A stretch of DNA of 64,000 nucleotides from Nitrospira sp. (GCA_002634385.1 NSJL01000001.1:1-64000); one strand, 5' to 3'. Shown: positions 25,702 through 34,235, numbered from the stretch's first letter. Numbers and translations are program-made. Notes: generated from the sequence alone by a model not told the origin.

Positions 25702-26625
25702 TTACGTTGCAAAGAAGTAATAGAATTTCGGGTTCGTATTCAAGTCCTCTTTCAGTCTGAAAACCCTTTTCTTCTCGATGAGGTACCGTATCTCGCTCTT
25801 CGGATCGAGAAGGTTCCCGAATTTTCTCGCTCCCACCGGACATACCTCAACACAGGCTGGATATTTGCCCGCCCGTGTCCTCTGGATGCAGAAGGTGCAT
25901 TTTTCCACCACTCCCTTATAGCGGGGGCGGTTCCCGAGATAATGCGTTTCGGGGTTCAGCTCATCCTGAGGAATGTCCGGCTTCGCCCAGTTGAACCGGC
26001 GGGCGCCGTATGGACAGGCGGTCATACAGTACCTGCATCCGATACACCAGTTGTAATCCACTACAACGATGCCGTCAGGCTCTTTCCATGTCGCCTGCGT
26101 GGGGCACGCCTTTACACAGGGGGGATTTTCGCACTGCTGGCACTGGACAGGCATATAAAAGAAGTCTTTCTCCGGCACCTGCTTGGGGCTGTAGTATTTT
26201 TCCGAGCTTTCCAGGTCGATCCATTTCTCTCCTTTCTTGAAGCGGAGCACCGATATCCAGTGGACCTGCGGCGTCCTCGACTGGTTGTTCTCCGCTACGC
26301 ATGCATACACGCACCTCCTGCAGCCGATACATCGGGACAGGTCCAGGCCGTATCCGAACTTCACGCCAGGGAGCGCCTTCGATGAGCCGATGCGGATACT
26401 TCTGCCCCATTCCTTTGCGGCTTCTTTTTCAAGGCGCGCGATGACAGCCCTGATCTCTTCTTCGCCCATCTCCCTGAAGTGCTTCTGCAGAAACGATTCC
26501 CAGTCAAAGGCATTTGCTTTTGTAAACGGTAAAGCCGCCCCTGCCAGACCGAGAGCAATTCCCTTCATGAAGGACCTTCTTTGCAGCTTCGTTTCCAACG
26601 GATTTTTTCTGATCTCTTTTGACAT
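25702..26625 (-). CDS. Tat-exported 4Fe-4S ferredoxin subunit, DsrO/TtrB-like
   Basis: The Tat signal is LQRRSFMKGIALGLAGAA. The four cluster motifs are CIGCRRCVYAC, CQQCENPPCVKACP, CIGCRYCMTACP and CTFCIQRTRAGKYPACVEVCP, all with complete Cys sets. Length 307 residues, typical of DsrO and HybA/TtrB. It is the likely link between the DsrP-like anchor encoded next and the catalytic subunit or cytochrome. It starts ten bases after the tetraheme cytochrome gene. Confidence 0.88.
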   Translation of the reverse strand: MSKEIRKNPLETKLQRRSFMKGIALGLAGAALPFTKANAFDWESFLQKHFREMGEEEIRAVIARLEKEAAKEWGRSIRIGSSKALPGVKFGYGLDLSRCIGCRRCVYACVAENNQSRTPQVHWISVLRFKKGEKWIDLESSEKYYSPKQVPEKDFFYMPVQCQQCENPPCVKACPTQATWKEPDGIVVVDYNWCIGCRYCMTACPYGARRFNWAKPDIPQDELNPETHYLGNRPRYKGVVEKCTFCIQRTRAGKYPACVEVCPVGARKFGNLLDPKSEIRYLIEKKRVFRLKEDLNTNPKFYYFFAT

Positions 26626-26634
26626 AGAGCAACC

Positions 26635-27165
26635 TCATCCTTTGATTTCTTTGGGCATCATCGGCGCCTGTTTCGGCTCAAGCGGCTTAAAACGGGGAGA
26701 GTGCGGATCATGGCAGCTTACGCATAAACGATACTGTTTCTCCCCATTCCACATCCCCGTCCTTTTGCCGTGGATACCTGCCTTCCAATCCCTGAAAATG
26801 GTCCCATGGCATTGTCCGCAGAGATAGTACGACGTATCGAACCCGACCAACCTGCCGTTCTGGAGCCTCAGTTTATCTCCCTCATGGCAGTCATAGCACC
26901 AGCGCTGCTCCTCGGCATGCTTCAGCTCGATGGAGACGTGGTACTCTTTCAGCACTCTCTTGTTCCTGTCGGCAGCCCGGTAGAGATGGCATTTCGTGCA
27001 GGGGAAGTTTTCCGTTGACGGGGATCGCGGGACAAAAAGCTTAGGGATACTCTCGCCCTGCTCCTCCTGCTTCTTCTCCTTTGCGCCCAGATTTGCCGAG
27101 CAGACAATAAGGAAGAAGATCCCCACACTCAGCATAAACAATGTGAGTCGATACCCTTTCTTCAT
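26635..27165 (-). CDS. Exported tetraheme c-type cytochrome
   Basis: A signal peptide (LTLFMLSVGIFFLIVCSA) is followed by four CxxCH motifs: CTKCH, CYDCH, CGQCH and CVSCH, the last in the form CVSCHDPHSPRF. The spacing resembles small NrfB/cytochrome-c7-like carriers. It is the first gene of the long respiratory series, with GGAGGATGGG before the ATG, and lies about 30 bases downstream of the expected start of the sigma-54 promoter at 27210-27224. It probably shuttles electrons in the periplasm between the membrane complex and other partners. Confidence 0.88.
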   Translation of the reverse strand: MKKGYRLTLFMLSVGIFFLIVCSANLGAKEKKQEEQGESIPKLFVPRSPSTENFPCTKCHLYRAADRNKRVLKEYHVSIELKHAEEQRWCYDCHEGDKLRLQNGRLVGFDTSYYLCGQCHGTIFRDWKAGIHGKRTGMWNGEKQYRLCVSCHDPHSPRFKPLEPKQAPMMPKEIKG

Positions 27166-27209
27166 ACGGTCCCATCCTCCCGATCAGTATTGGCTTTATC
27201 CTGAAGAAA

Positions 27210-27224
27210 GCAATACACGTGCCA
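27210..27224 (-). promoter_or_regulatory. Sigma-54 promoter of the respiratory operon
   Basis: On the minus strand TGGCAC-GTGTA-TTGC matches the -24/-12 consensus (TGGCAC-N5-TTGC) with the exact GG-N10-GC spacing. It lies about 45 bases before the cytochrome start codon. Sigma-54 promoters need an NtrC-type activator; one is encoded at 28233-29621. Confidence 0.8.
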
Positions 27225-27287
27225 ACAAACAATGCCTTTGTTTTATTTGCTTTTATTTTGTATCCACTCTCCGCTCTCCTTTAGAAT

Positions 27288-27303
27288 GTTCAAGAATTGG
27301 AAC
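27288..27303. promoter_or_regulatory. Activator site 1 (GTTCAA-N4-TTGAAC type)
   Basis: GTTCAAGAATTGGAAC matches the palindrome GTTCAA-N4-TTGAAC with one mismatch. It lies about 65 bases upstream of the sigma-54 promoter and 31 bases (three helical turns) from a second copy, as expected of an enhancer for an NtrC-type dimer. Confidence 0.6.
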
Positions 27304-27318
27304 GCAGATAGGAGAAGT

Positions 27319-27334
27319 GTTCAAAAAGTTGGAC
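27319..27334. promoter_or_regulatory. Activator site 2 (GTTCAA-N4-TTGAAC type)
   Basis: GTTCAAAAAGTTGGAC matches the same palindrome with one mismatch. Its phase with site 1 suggests that two dimers bind on one face of the DNA. Confidence 0.6.
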
Positions 27335-27479
27335 AAGAAAAGAGCATGAGGGGAAATACGAGGGCTCGTAACAGGGGAGAGAGTATACACTACCCTCCGA
27401 AACAAACAATAGATGAGGTGCAGTCGCCTCTTCAGACGGATTTGTTGCCGCACGATAAGAGCGCTATTGCTTTCCCAAG

Positions 27480-27520
27480 AAAAAAAAGGAGAGGGGCTCT
27501 TCAGAAGGAGCACCCTCTCC
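27480..27520 (-). terminator. Rho-independent terminator of the receiver-domain gene
   Basis: On the minus strand the arms GGAGAGGG and CCCTCTCC, extended by GCTC/GAGC, form a strong hairpin followed by eight T residues. It lies just after the receiver-domain gene and isolates that transcript from the respiratory operon. Confidence 0.85.
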
Positions 27521-27573
27521 GCCAAGGGGAGAAGACGTCAGTCATTTAGAAAAAAATACTATCTTCCATCAAT

Positions 27574-27957
27574 TTATTCAGCAGCTTCCTCTCCGGAGTG
27601 CCGGTTTTTCGCGGGCCATTCCCGTATCGCCGCGTACATTTCGTGGACATCGAAGGGCTTCTCGAAAAAAGCATCTATCTTCAGTGCATCCGTTTCTTCC
27701 TTAGCTCCAAGATAAAATGCCGATGTCACAATGATCTGTCCTGCAAAACCTGCCTTCCTGATCGCTTTGACCAACGTAATGCCATCTACCGGGTCCATTC
27801 GTACATCGGTGACCACTGTCTGGAAATGATTACAGTCTATAGCCGATATGACAAGCTCCGGAGAAGTCGTCGCCACCACATGACAGTCCTCTCGTGCAAA
27901 GAAATGAAGCATCGTGGACAAAAGGAACGGGTCGTCTTCGATAAGCAGAATTTTCAC
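27574..27957 (-). CDS. Stand-alone response-regulator receiver protein
   Basis: The product of about 127 residues is one receiver domain: VKILLIEDDPFLLST holds the acidic pair, VVTDVRMD the phosphoacceptor Asp, IIVTSA the conserved Thr/Ser and FFEKPF the Lys. There is no output domain. The start is uncertain; GTG at 27957 begins the domain exactly and an AGGA lies 14 bases upstream. It has its own sigma-54 promoter (28072-28086) and activator palindrome, so it is probably in the same regulon and may act as feedback or as a phosphate sink. Confidence 0.72.
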   Translation of the reverse strand: MKILLIEDDPFLLSTMLHFFAREDCHVVATTSPELVISAIDCNHFQTVVTDVRMDPVDGITLVKAIRKAGFAGQIIVTSAFYLGAKEETDALKIDAFFEKPFDVHEMYAAIREWPAKNRHSGEEAAE

Positions 27958-28071
27958 TTTGTTGCTCGCTTTCCTATTTTCTCTTTTCAGTTTCTTGAGC
28001 CCCGCACTTCTCGTACAAGGGGGAGGCATAGAGTACGGCATACAACACCAATGCCATCTTGGATTCCATAT

Positions 28072-28086
28072 GCAATAATGGTGCCA
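28072..28086 (-). promoter_or_regulatory. Sigma-54 promoter of the receiver-domain gene
   Basis: The minus strand reads TGGCAC-CATTA-TTGC, an exact match to the sigma-54 consensus and spacing. The start of transcription would be near 28060, giving a leader of about 100 bases. Confidence 0.78.
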
Positions 28087-28178
28087 TAACCAAGAAAGGT
28101 AAAAAAGCTTGTCCTTGAGCCGTATCATGCGTATTTCACTTTGTCAGCGTCTCAAACACTGAACACAAAGAAAAGGAT

Positions 28179-28194
28179 GTTCAATTTATTGAAC
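28179..28194. promoter_or_regulatory. Activator palindrome (GTTCAATTTATTGAAC)
   Basis: This is a perfect GTTCAA-N4-TTGAAC palindrome about 95 bases upstream of the sigma-54 promoter at 28072-28086. It is the best copy of the motif also found twice before the respiratory operon, which suggests one NtrC-type activator for both. Confidence 0.65.
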
Positions 28195-28232
28195 GCCCTG
28201 GACGACAATAGAACAGCAGTCACCAACAGCGG

Positions 28233-29621
28233 CTACTCGTCGGTGTCCGACTCCGGCAGGGTGAACCCATGCTCTTTCAGCTTTCTCCAGAGGGTTCCCC
28301 TGCTGACCCCCAGCTTCTTCGCAGTCTCCTTTTTTCTGCCGCCGGTCTCCTCAAGTACCCTGGCAATCAGGTCTCTCTCGTAGGCTTTGACCCGTTCGAT
28401 AACGGAAGATTCCCCGCAGGAATCTTTTTGGATATGCTCAAGATCCGGCATCTGAACCCTCATCTCGGCAGGCAGACAGGGCAGCGTGATCACTTTCCCG
28501 GGACAAAATGTAACCGCCATTTCGACAGCATGTTTCAGCTCACGCACATTGCCGGGATAGTCGTACTGAAGGAGTGCCTCCAGGGCGTCCGGGGCGATGG
28601 AGATATCCGGTTTCCCCTGATTACTTCCGATACTTCCAAGGAAATGGCGAATGAGCAGAGAGATGTCCTCTCTCCTTTCACGGAGAGGAGGGACCTGTAT
28701 CGGAAGCACATTGAGGCGATAGTACAGATCCCTCCTGAACTTGCCGGTCTCTTCCTCTTTCTTCAAACTTTTGCTTGTCGCATAAACGATTCTTACATCT
28801 ATGGTGATCGATTCGTTTCCTCCAAGGCGCTCAAAGCTGCGGTTTTCGATCACCCGGAGCAGTTTCGCCTGAAGAGGGATCGGCAAATCGCCCACCTCGT
28901 CCAGGAATATCGTACCCCCCTGTGCCACCTCGAATTTACCTTTTCTCCTCTGCACCGCCCCGGTAAACGCCCCCTTCTCATGGCCGAACAACTCGGATTC
29001 GAGGAGAGCTTCGGGAATTGCCGCACAGTTGATTTTTACAAACGGCTTATCCCTCCGCGCACTCAGGTTGTAGATGGCGTTCGCCACCAGCTCTTTTCCC
29101 GTTCCACTCTCCCCGTAGATGATGACATCGGAATCGGTCTTGGCAACAGCCCTGATTTTATCGAAAACAAGCTGCATGCCAGGGCTTGCACCGATTATTT
29201 GTTCAAAATGTTTGCATTCCCTTATTTCCTCTCTCAACCGTATGTTCTCATGCTCGAGCTCCCTCTGCTTAAAAAACCTCTCGATGACAATAAGGAGCTC
29301 ATCCGGATCAAAAGGCTTCGCGATGTAGTCGTATGCCCCTTCCTTCATCGCTTCCACCGCTGTTTTCACGTCAGCGAAGGCGGTAATAATCATCACCCCG
29401 GCGTCGAAAGAGGCGCTTTTGACAGCTTTCAGCACCTCTATCCCGTTGGCCCCGGGCAGTTTCAGGTCCGTCACCACGACATCAAAGCTTTCCGTCCCGA
29501 TAAGGTGAATTCCCTCAGCCCCGTCGGCTACCGCCTTAACAGAATATCCTTGCGACTTCAGAGAGTGTGCAAGGCCCAGCCGCATCGAGCGCTCATCCTC
29601 GATAAGAAGTATTTTTTTCAT
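28233..29621 (-). CDS. NtrC-family sigma-54-dependent response regulator
   Basis: The 462-residue protein has an N-terminal receiver (LLIEDERSMRLGLAHSL, VVTDLKLPG), a central AAA+ domain with GESGTGKE Walker A, GAFTGA sigma-54 contact loop and GGTIFLDEVGDLP Walker B, and a C-terminal Fis-type helix-turn-helix (KKETAKKLGVSRGTLWRKLK). It is encoded after its kinase and a PhnD-like protein, the same gene set as in AioXSR-type systems. It most likely binds the GTTCAA-N4-TTGAAC palindromes nearby and drives both sigma-54 promoters. Confidence 0.93.
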   Translation of the reverse strand: MKKILLIEDERSMRLGLAHSLKSQGYSVKAVADGAEGIHLIGTESFDVVVTDLKLPGANGIEVLKAVKSASFDAGVMIITAFADVKTAVEAMKEGAYDYIAKPFDPDELLIVIERFFKQRELEHENIRLREEIRECKHFEQIIGASPGMQLVFDKIRAVAKTDSDVIIYGESGTGKELVANAIYNLSARRDKPFVKINCAAIPEALLESELFGHEKGAFTGAVQRRKGKFEVAQGGTIFLDEVGDLPIPLQAKLLRVIENRSFERLGGNESITIDVRIVYATSKSLKKEEETGKFRRDLYYRLNVLPIQVPPLRERREDISLLIRHFLGSIGSNQGKPDISIAPDALEALLQYDYPGNVRELKHAVEMAVTFCPGKVITLPCLPAEMRVQMPDLEHIQKDSCGESSVIERVKAYERDLIARVLEETGGRKKETAKKLGVSRGTLWRKLKEHGFTLPESDTDE

Positions 29622-29636
29622 TATCCCATCCCCCTG

Positions 29637-31139
29637 CTATGCCGAAATGGTCAAGGGCAATTTTATCCTGAATTCAGTACCCGCTCCGACCTGACTTTCG
29701 ACCTCAATGATCCCCCCATGCTGTTCAACGATGCTCTTGCTTATTGACAACCCCAATCCCGTTCCCTCTCCCACGGATTTTGTCGTAAAAAACGGATCGA
29801 AAATACTTGGCAGAACCTCCGGAGGAATGCCCGCGCCCGTGTCCCTGATGCGTATGGCGCAGAATCCGTCACGCCTCTCCGTCCTGATGCCCAATGTTCC
29901 CCCGTCGTCCATTGATTGGACCGCGTTCAACATTATGTTCATGAGAACCTGTCCCATTTTGTTTTCATCCATCATGATCAGCGGCATATCCTCTTTCAGG
30001 TCCTTCACCACCACAATGTCCTTTTTATACGTGATATAATTCAGCAGGAGCAACATCTTGTCCATAAGATGGTTCACGTCGGTCTCCGTCATCTCGGCAA
30101 CCGTGATTTTAGAGAAGTTGAGCAACTGCTCGACGATTCTCTTGATCTTTTGCAGGCTGTCATTGATCACTTCGATATGCTCTTCCCGTGTGGCCTCGTC
30201 CATCTCCGTTGTCATCAGGTTCTTAAAGCAGATGGTAATACCGCCGAGAGGGTTGTTCACCTCATGCGCCACCCCCGAAGCGAGCCTCCCGATGGACACC
30301 ATCTTCTCCGTTTGGGCAAGGACTTCTATTGTTTTTTTGTGCTCCTTGTCGGCCTCTCTCAGGCGTTGAATCATCCAAAGAAAGCTCTTCTGCAGCCTCC
30401 CCAGCTCATCCCGCCTCTCTTTCAAGCTGATCTTTTCAAACTGCTCCAGGTCCCCGTGGGTTTCTATTCTATCCATTAGTGACGACAGACGGACCACCGG
30501 CTTTGCGAGCACCTTTGCGCCTATGCTGACGATAATAAGAGACAGGGCGGAAAACGATACGACAAGAAGGGCCACTTCCCGCTTCAAGGAGGCGATCGCC
30601 TGCTGCATCTCCGTCAAAGACAGGCCAATCTGGATAACTCCCCACCTTTTTGTATCTATGTTCAGGGGCACCGTTATCCGGTAAACAGGGTCACCATAGA
30701 ATGTGCCTTCGACGATCTCCGTGTGATCCAATACGACGAGTGACCGCACCGCCGACTCGTTGATATGCGTTCTCCGGTATTCGGAGATACTGCTGTCCGC
30801 AAGAATATTCCCCTGTGTATCGAGGGCTACCGCAAACCGTATTCTATTGTCCCTCTCCATAAGGTTCATAATGAAATAGTCGAGGTAATCAGTAAGATCC
30901 TGCCTGTCCATCATCCCGAGCTCGTTGAACACCATAACATTCGTCAGAGTGACTTTACTTATCTCGGCGATCACCTTGCATTGATTGACCATGTCTCTCT
31001 CATAGAGCTTTTCTTCCCGTGAAATGATAATAAAGCTTCCCGTCAATGTAAAGAGCACAATACAAAGGGAGGCGACAAGGATGAACTTGCCCTGGAGGCT
31101 GTACGCCCACTCCCTGCCTTTCCGCACAATCCCTCTCAC
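29637..31139 (-). CDS. Membrane sensor histidine kinase
   Basis: Two membrane helices flank a periplasmic region of about 160 residues; a HAMP-like linker, a HisKA domain with the phosphoacceptor His in SGVAHEVNNPLGG, and a HATPase domain (NMGQ-type N box, GAGIPPEVLPSIFDPFFTTK, GTGLGLSISKSIVEQHGG) follow. It overlaps the PhnD-like gene by four bases (ATGA) and precedes the NtrC-type regulator, which is the evident partner. The periplasmic region presumably contacts the PhnD-like protein. Confidence 0.92.
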   Translation of the reverse strand: MRGIVRKGREWAYSLQGKFILVASLCIVLFTLTGSFIIISREEKLYERDMVNQCKVIAEISKVTLTNVMVFNELGMMDRQDLTDYLDYFIMNLMERDNRIRFAVALDTQGNILADSSISEYRRTHINESAVRSLVVLDHTEIVEGTFYGDPVYRITVPLNIDTKRWGVIQIGLSLTEMQQAIASLKREVALLVVSFSALSLIIVSIGAKVLAKPVVRLSSLMDRIETHGDLEQFEKISLKERRDELGRLQKSFLWMIQRLREADKEHKKTIEVLAQTEKMVSIGRLASGVAHEVNNPLGGITICFKNLMTTEMDEATREEHIEVINDSLQKIKRIVEQLLNFSKITVAEMTETDVNHLMDKMLLLLNYITYKKDIVVVKDLKEDMPLIMMDENKMGQVLMNIMLNAVQSMDDGGTLGIRTERRDGFCAIRIRDTGAGIPPEVLPSIFDPFFTTKSVGEGTGLGLSISKSIVEQHGGIIEVESQVGAGTEFRIKLPLTISA

Positions 31140-32050
31140 TTCAGTTTCACCCCGCTGCGTTTCAGATAATCAATCATGTGACGGATAAACTCGTAATCAT
31201 CGGCAGACGCTTCCGCAAAGCCGTAACGGAACTCCTCGTCCCACTGTTCCATGATTTTTCGATGCTCCGGTTTTTTATAGTCCAGGGAGAGAAGCGCTTT
31301 TTTTATCGCAACGACGATTTCAGGAGATATGTCGTCCTTTACCACAAAAGGGAGACCGGGGATGGGGTCCGAGATATGGATTATTTTCAGCCCCCTGGTT
31401 TTGAACCGGTTCGCCACCGAGTCGATGACCGCCCCTGCATCGTAATCGCCCCTGAGGACCTCCCGGGCAACGGCATCATGATATTTCAGGTTTGAATACC
31501 TCTTCAGCTCTTTCAACGATATTCCTCCCTTCGAATACAGCTCGAAGAGGGGGGAAAGGTATCCCGACGTCGACCTGGCCGAGGCAAACGCAACAGATTT
31601 TCCCTTTAAGTCCCTGAGAGTGTTGATTTTTGCCTTATCGATTCTCGTTATAAAGACGCTTCGGTAGCAAGGCTTGCCATCATGCCCCAAAGGCTTGAGT
31701 ATAGGCCTGATCTTAAATTTCTTTCTTGCTTCGAGGTATGTTACCCCGCCCAACAGGGCGACCTGCACTTTATCTTTTTTCAGGAAATCAATTATATCGC
31801 TGTAGTTCTGGCTGAGCTTCAGCTCGAACCGGTATGGGGTGTTTTCGGAAAGATAATTCATGAGGGGCTGGTACTTCTGATACATCACGATAGGATGGTA
31901 AAGGGTGATAGCGCTGAAATAAATGGTTTTTGCAGGCTCGCTGGTGCCGGCGCCCGCCGGTAGACAAAGGAGAAAAAGGGGAATGATACCTACGACAAGA
32001 GTTCTGATTGCGACTGCCTTTGCAGTTCCTGCTCTGGTACCGGACATCAT
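31136..32050 (-). CDS. PhnD-like periplasmic binding protein, sensor component
   Basis: A signal peptide and a PhnD/AioX-type periplasmic fold are evident: IYFSAITLYHPIVMYQKYQP, VQVALLGGVTYLEA, LKGKSVAFASARSTSGYLSP and VANRFKTRGLKIIHISDPIP. No ABC transporter partner is adjacent; instead a sensor kinase and NtrC-type regulator follow and overlap. That set matches three-component systems such as AioX/AioS/AioR (arsenite) or the PhnD-like domain of TtrS (tetrathionate). It probably binds an oxyanion and signals through the kinase. The 395-bp stretch upstream (32051-32445) shows no gene or clear sigma-54 site. Confidence 0.85.
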   Translation of the reverse strand: MMSGTRAGTAKAVAIRTLVVGIIPLFLLCLPAGAGTSEPAKTIYFSAITLYHPIVMYQKYQPLMNYLSENTPYRFELKLSQNYSDIIDFLKKDKVQVALLGGVTYLEARKKFKIRPILKPLGHDGKPCYRSVFITRIDKAKINTLRDLKGKSVAFASARSTSGYLSPLFELYSKGGISLKELKRYSNLKYHDAVAREVLRGDYDAGAVIDSVANRFKTRGLKIIHISDPIPGLPFVVKDDISPEIVVAIKKALLSLDYKKPEHRKIMEQWDEEFRYGFAEASADDYEFIRHMIDYLKRSGVKLK

Positions 32051-32445
32051 GCACTTCCTTACACAGTATTAAAAGCGCGTGCGCAACGTGTCCCACTCCG
32101 CTCAGTAAAACCGATAGGGGCACTCCCCTTTGGGCATTATCCCCTTTCACCAGTGCACAAGGATTCTTTCAAGCCACTCCCTGCTTTGGTGAGTTTGCGC
32201 ACATGTTCGCTCCCTGGCGCAAATTACGTACTACGCACTCCGGGAAATCCGTTCATTTGGCAAAGATTCTGATATCTTACGCATAAGGAGTTACCGGCAT
32301 TTCATAACTATATCTTATTTGTACATAAGTAGTGTCTTTTTTGTCCAGTTATCCGAAGTGCCTCGACGGTTCTCCCCTCCCAACAACTGAGGGCAGGTGC
32401 CCATAGAGACAATTATCAGACGTCATATCGACCGCCCCTGATTGC

Positions 32446-33831
32446 CTATTTTCTGGGAGCATGGATCGCTTCTCCATGCACATCCTCGGCCGCCTCCATA
32501 ATCCCTTCGGCAAGAGTGGGGTGGGAGTGAATCATATCAGCCACCTCTTTGGCCGTCAGCCCCGCTTTCATGGCAAGTGCCCCCTCGTGCACAAGGTCTG
32601 CGGCGTGAGCCCCGATGATATGGACTCCCAGCACTCTATCCGTGGCGGCGTCCGCTATGATCTTGACCATCCCCGCTATTTCTCCCATAGCATGAGCCTT
32701 ACCCAGCCCTCGAAACGGGAATCGTCCAATGTTCACTTTTATCCCCTGCTCTTCGGCTTGATGACTTCTGAGGCCTACAGAACCGATCTCGGGGGAGGTG
32801 AATATTCCCGCGGGGATTACGGAATAATCAACTTTACTCTCTCTTCCACAGGCGTTACCGGCGGCCACAATACCTTCTTTGGATGCAACATGAGCAAGGA
32901 GCAGTCCCCCCGTAACGTCACCAATGGCATAGATCCCCCCCACGGCGGTTTCCATCCTCTCGTTGGTCGGGATCTCTCCCTTCGGCCCCCTGGTGATACC
33001 CACCCTCTCCAAGCCTATACCCTCGCTGTTGAGGGACCTGCCGGTGGAGACAAGGACCTTGTCGGCTATGAGCTCCCGGCTGTTGCTGAGGAAGATATGC
33101 ACCCCGTCATTTTCTTTTTCCACCCTCGCCACCCTGGTGTTCATCACCAGCCTGATTTTCCTCTTCTTGAGCTCCCTTTCGAGGACTTCGGAGATTTCGG
33201 GATCCTCCGTAGAGATCGCCCGGGGCATCATTTCCACCAAGGTGACCTCAGTCCCCAGTGCACTGAGGATACAGGCAAATTCACAGCCGATCACTCCCGC
33301 CCCGATGATGACCATGCTGCGGGGAATTTCGGTAAGAGCCAATGCATCATCGCTGGAGAGGATGCGCTCACCGTCAAAGGGGAACAGGGATATCTGCGCA
33401 GGCTTCGATCCGGTAGCAATTATGACCTTATCTGCTTCCACCATTTCCCGCGTGCCGTCTTTCTTCTGTACTTCGATCTTGCCCGTTCCAAGGAATTTTC
33501 CCGTGCCCTCGATGAGGGTGACTCCCCAGCTCTTGAACAGGGCGCGGATTCCCTTTACCTGGGTGGAAACAACCTTGCTTTTCCGTTCCATGATCCGGCT
33601 GAGGCGGGGAACGACACTGCCGGAGAGTTCGAGGCCGTACTCCTCAAGATTTCGGGCTTTGTGCAGCATCTCCGTCGTGGCGATCAGCGCTTTTGTGGGA
33701 ATGCAGCCCTGATTCAGGCAGGTACCGCCTACTTCATCCCGTTCAATGACGGTGACCCGTGCACCTAACTGCGCCGCTTTCAATGCTGCAACATACCCTC
33801 CAGGGCCCGCACCGAGAATAGTCAGCCTCAT
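32446..33831 (-). CDS. lpdA: Dihydrolipoyl dehydrogenase
   Basis: The 461-residue protein has an FAD site (LGAGPGGYVAALKAAQLG), the redox disulfide GGTCLNQGCIPTK, an NAD site (VIIGAGVIGCEFACILSALG) and the C-terminal catalytic His-Glu in HSHPTLAEGIMEA. It reoxidises protein-bound dihydrolipoamide. Its start overlaps the end of a GcvH-like lipoyl protein by four bases (ATGA). No other subunits of a 2-oxoacid dehydrogenase or glycine cleavage system are in the window. Confidence 0.93.
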   Translation of the reverse strand: MRLTILGAGPGGYVAALKAAQLGARVTVIERDEVGGTCLNQGCIPTKALIATTEMLHKARNLEEYGLELSGSVVPRLSRIMERKSKVVSTQVKGIRALFKSWGVTLIEGTGKFLGTGKIEVQKKDGTREMVEADKVIIATGSKPAQISLFPFDGERILSSDDALALTEIPRSMVIIGAGVIGCEFACILSALGTEVTLVEMMPRAISTEDPEISEVLERELKKRKIRLVMNTRVARVEKENDGVHIFLSNSRELIADKVLVSTGRSLNSEGIGLERVGITRGPKGEIPTNERMETAVGGIYAIGDVTGGLLLAHVASKEGIVAAGNACGRESKVDYSVIPAGIFTSPEIGSVGLRSHQAEEQGIKVNIGRFPFRGLGKAHAMGEIAGMVKIIADAATDRVLGVHIIGAHAADLVHEGALAMKAGLTAKEVADMIHSHPTLAEGIMEAAEDVHGEAIHAPRK

Positions 33832-34214
33832 TTTGCCTCTTCTCCGATATACCTCCCATACTCCCCGGCTCCCATGAGCTCATCAAGCTTTGCCCCATCA
33901 TCCATATCGACAACGACAATCCATCCCTGCCCGTATGGATCCTCATTTAGTATCTCCGGAGAATCGGCAAGCTTCTCATTCACCGCAACGATTGTTCCGC
34001 TCACTGGTGCTATAAAGGATGACATGGCCTTCGTTGACTCGATCTCCGCCAGCTCAGTACCGCTGTCCACTAATGACTCAACCTCTGGAAGATCGATATA
34101 AACGATATCTCCCAGCGCGTTTTGTGCGTAGTCGGTGATGCCTATTACTGCTCTTTTCCCTGATGTCTTAACCCAGGAATGATCCCTGTGGTATCTAAGC
34201 TCCTCCGGATTCAT
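33828..34214 (-). CDS. GcvH-like lipoyl carrier protein
   Basis: The 128-residue protein has the GcvH fold: HSWVKTSGKRAVIGITDYAQ, the lipoylation site IESTKAMSSFIAPVSG, and NEDPYGQGWIVVVDMDD. It is coupled to lpdA, but GcvT and GcvP are absent. In sulfur oxidisers GcvH-like proteins (LbpA) carry sulfur as lipoyl persulfide together with sHdr enzymes. Here the adjacent sulfur transporter and rhodanese hint at such a role, though no sHdr genes are adjacent, and a plain H protein cannot be excluded. Confidence 0.88.
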   Translation of the reverse strand: MNPEELRYHRDHSWVKTSGKRAVIGITDYAQNALGDIVYIDLPEVESLVDSGTELAEIESTKAMSSFIAPVSGTIVAVNEKLADSPEILNEDPYGQGWIVVVDMDDGAKLDELMGAGEYGRYIGEEAK

Positions 34215-34235
34215 ATATGCCTCCCCAATCAGTAA

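Noticed and set aside
24452-27165. Part of a DsrMKJOP complex
   Set aside because: The ferredoxin and anchor look like DsrO and DsrP, but DsrM, DsrK and the triheme DsrJ are not adjacent; the HdrD/HdrE-like pair is over 11 kb away and in another set.
27232-27549. 105-codon plus-strand frame between the operon promoter and the receiver gene
   Set aside because: It covers the activator sites and the terminator, has no family match and no good ribosome-binding site.
28269-29747. 492-codon plus-strand frame
   Set aside because: It is antisense to the NtrC-type regulator and part of the kinase gene; composition is that of a shadow.
33828-34214. Complete glycine cleavage system
   Set aside because: Only the H-like protein and Lpd are here; T and P proteins are absent from the window.
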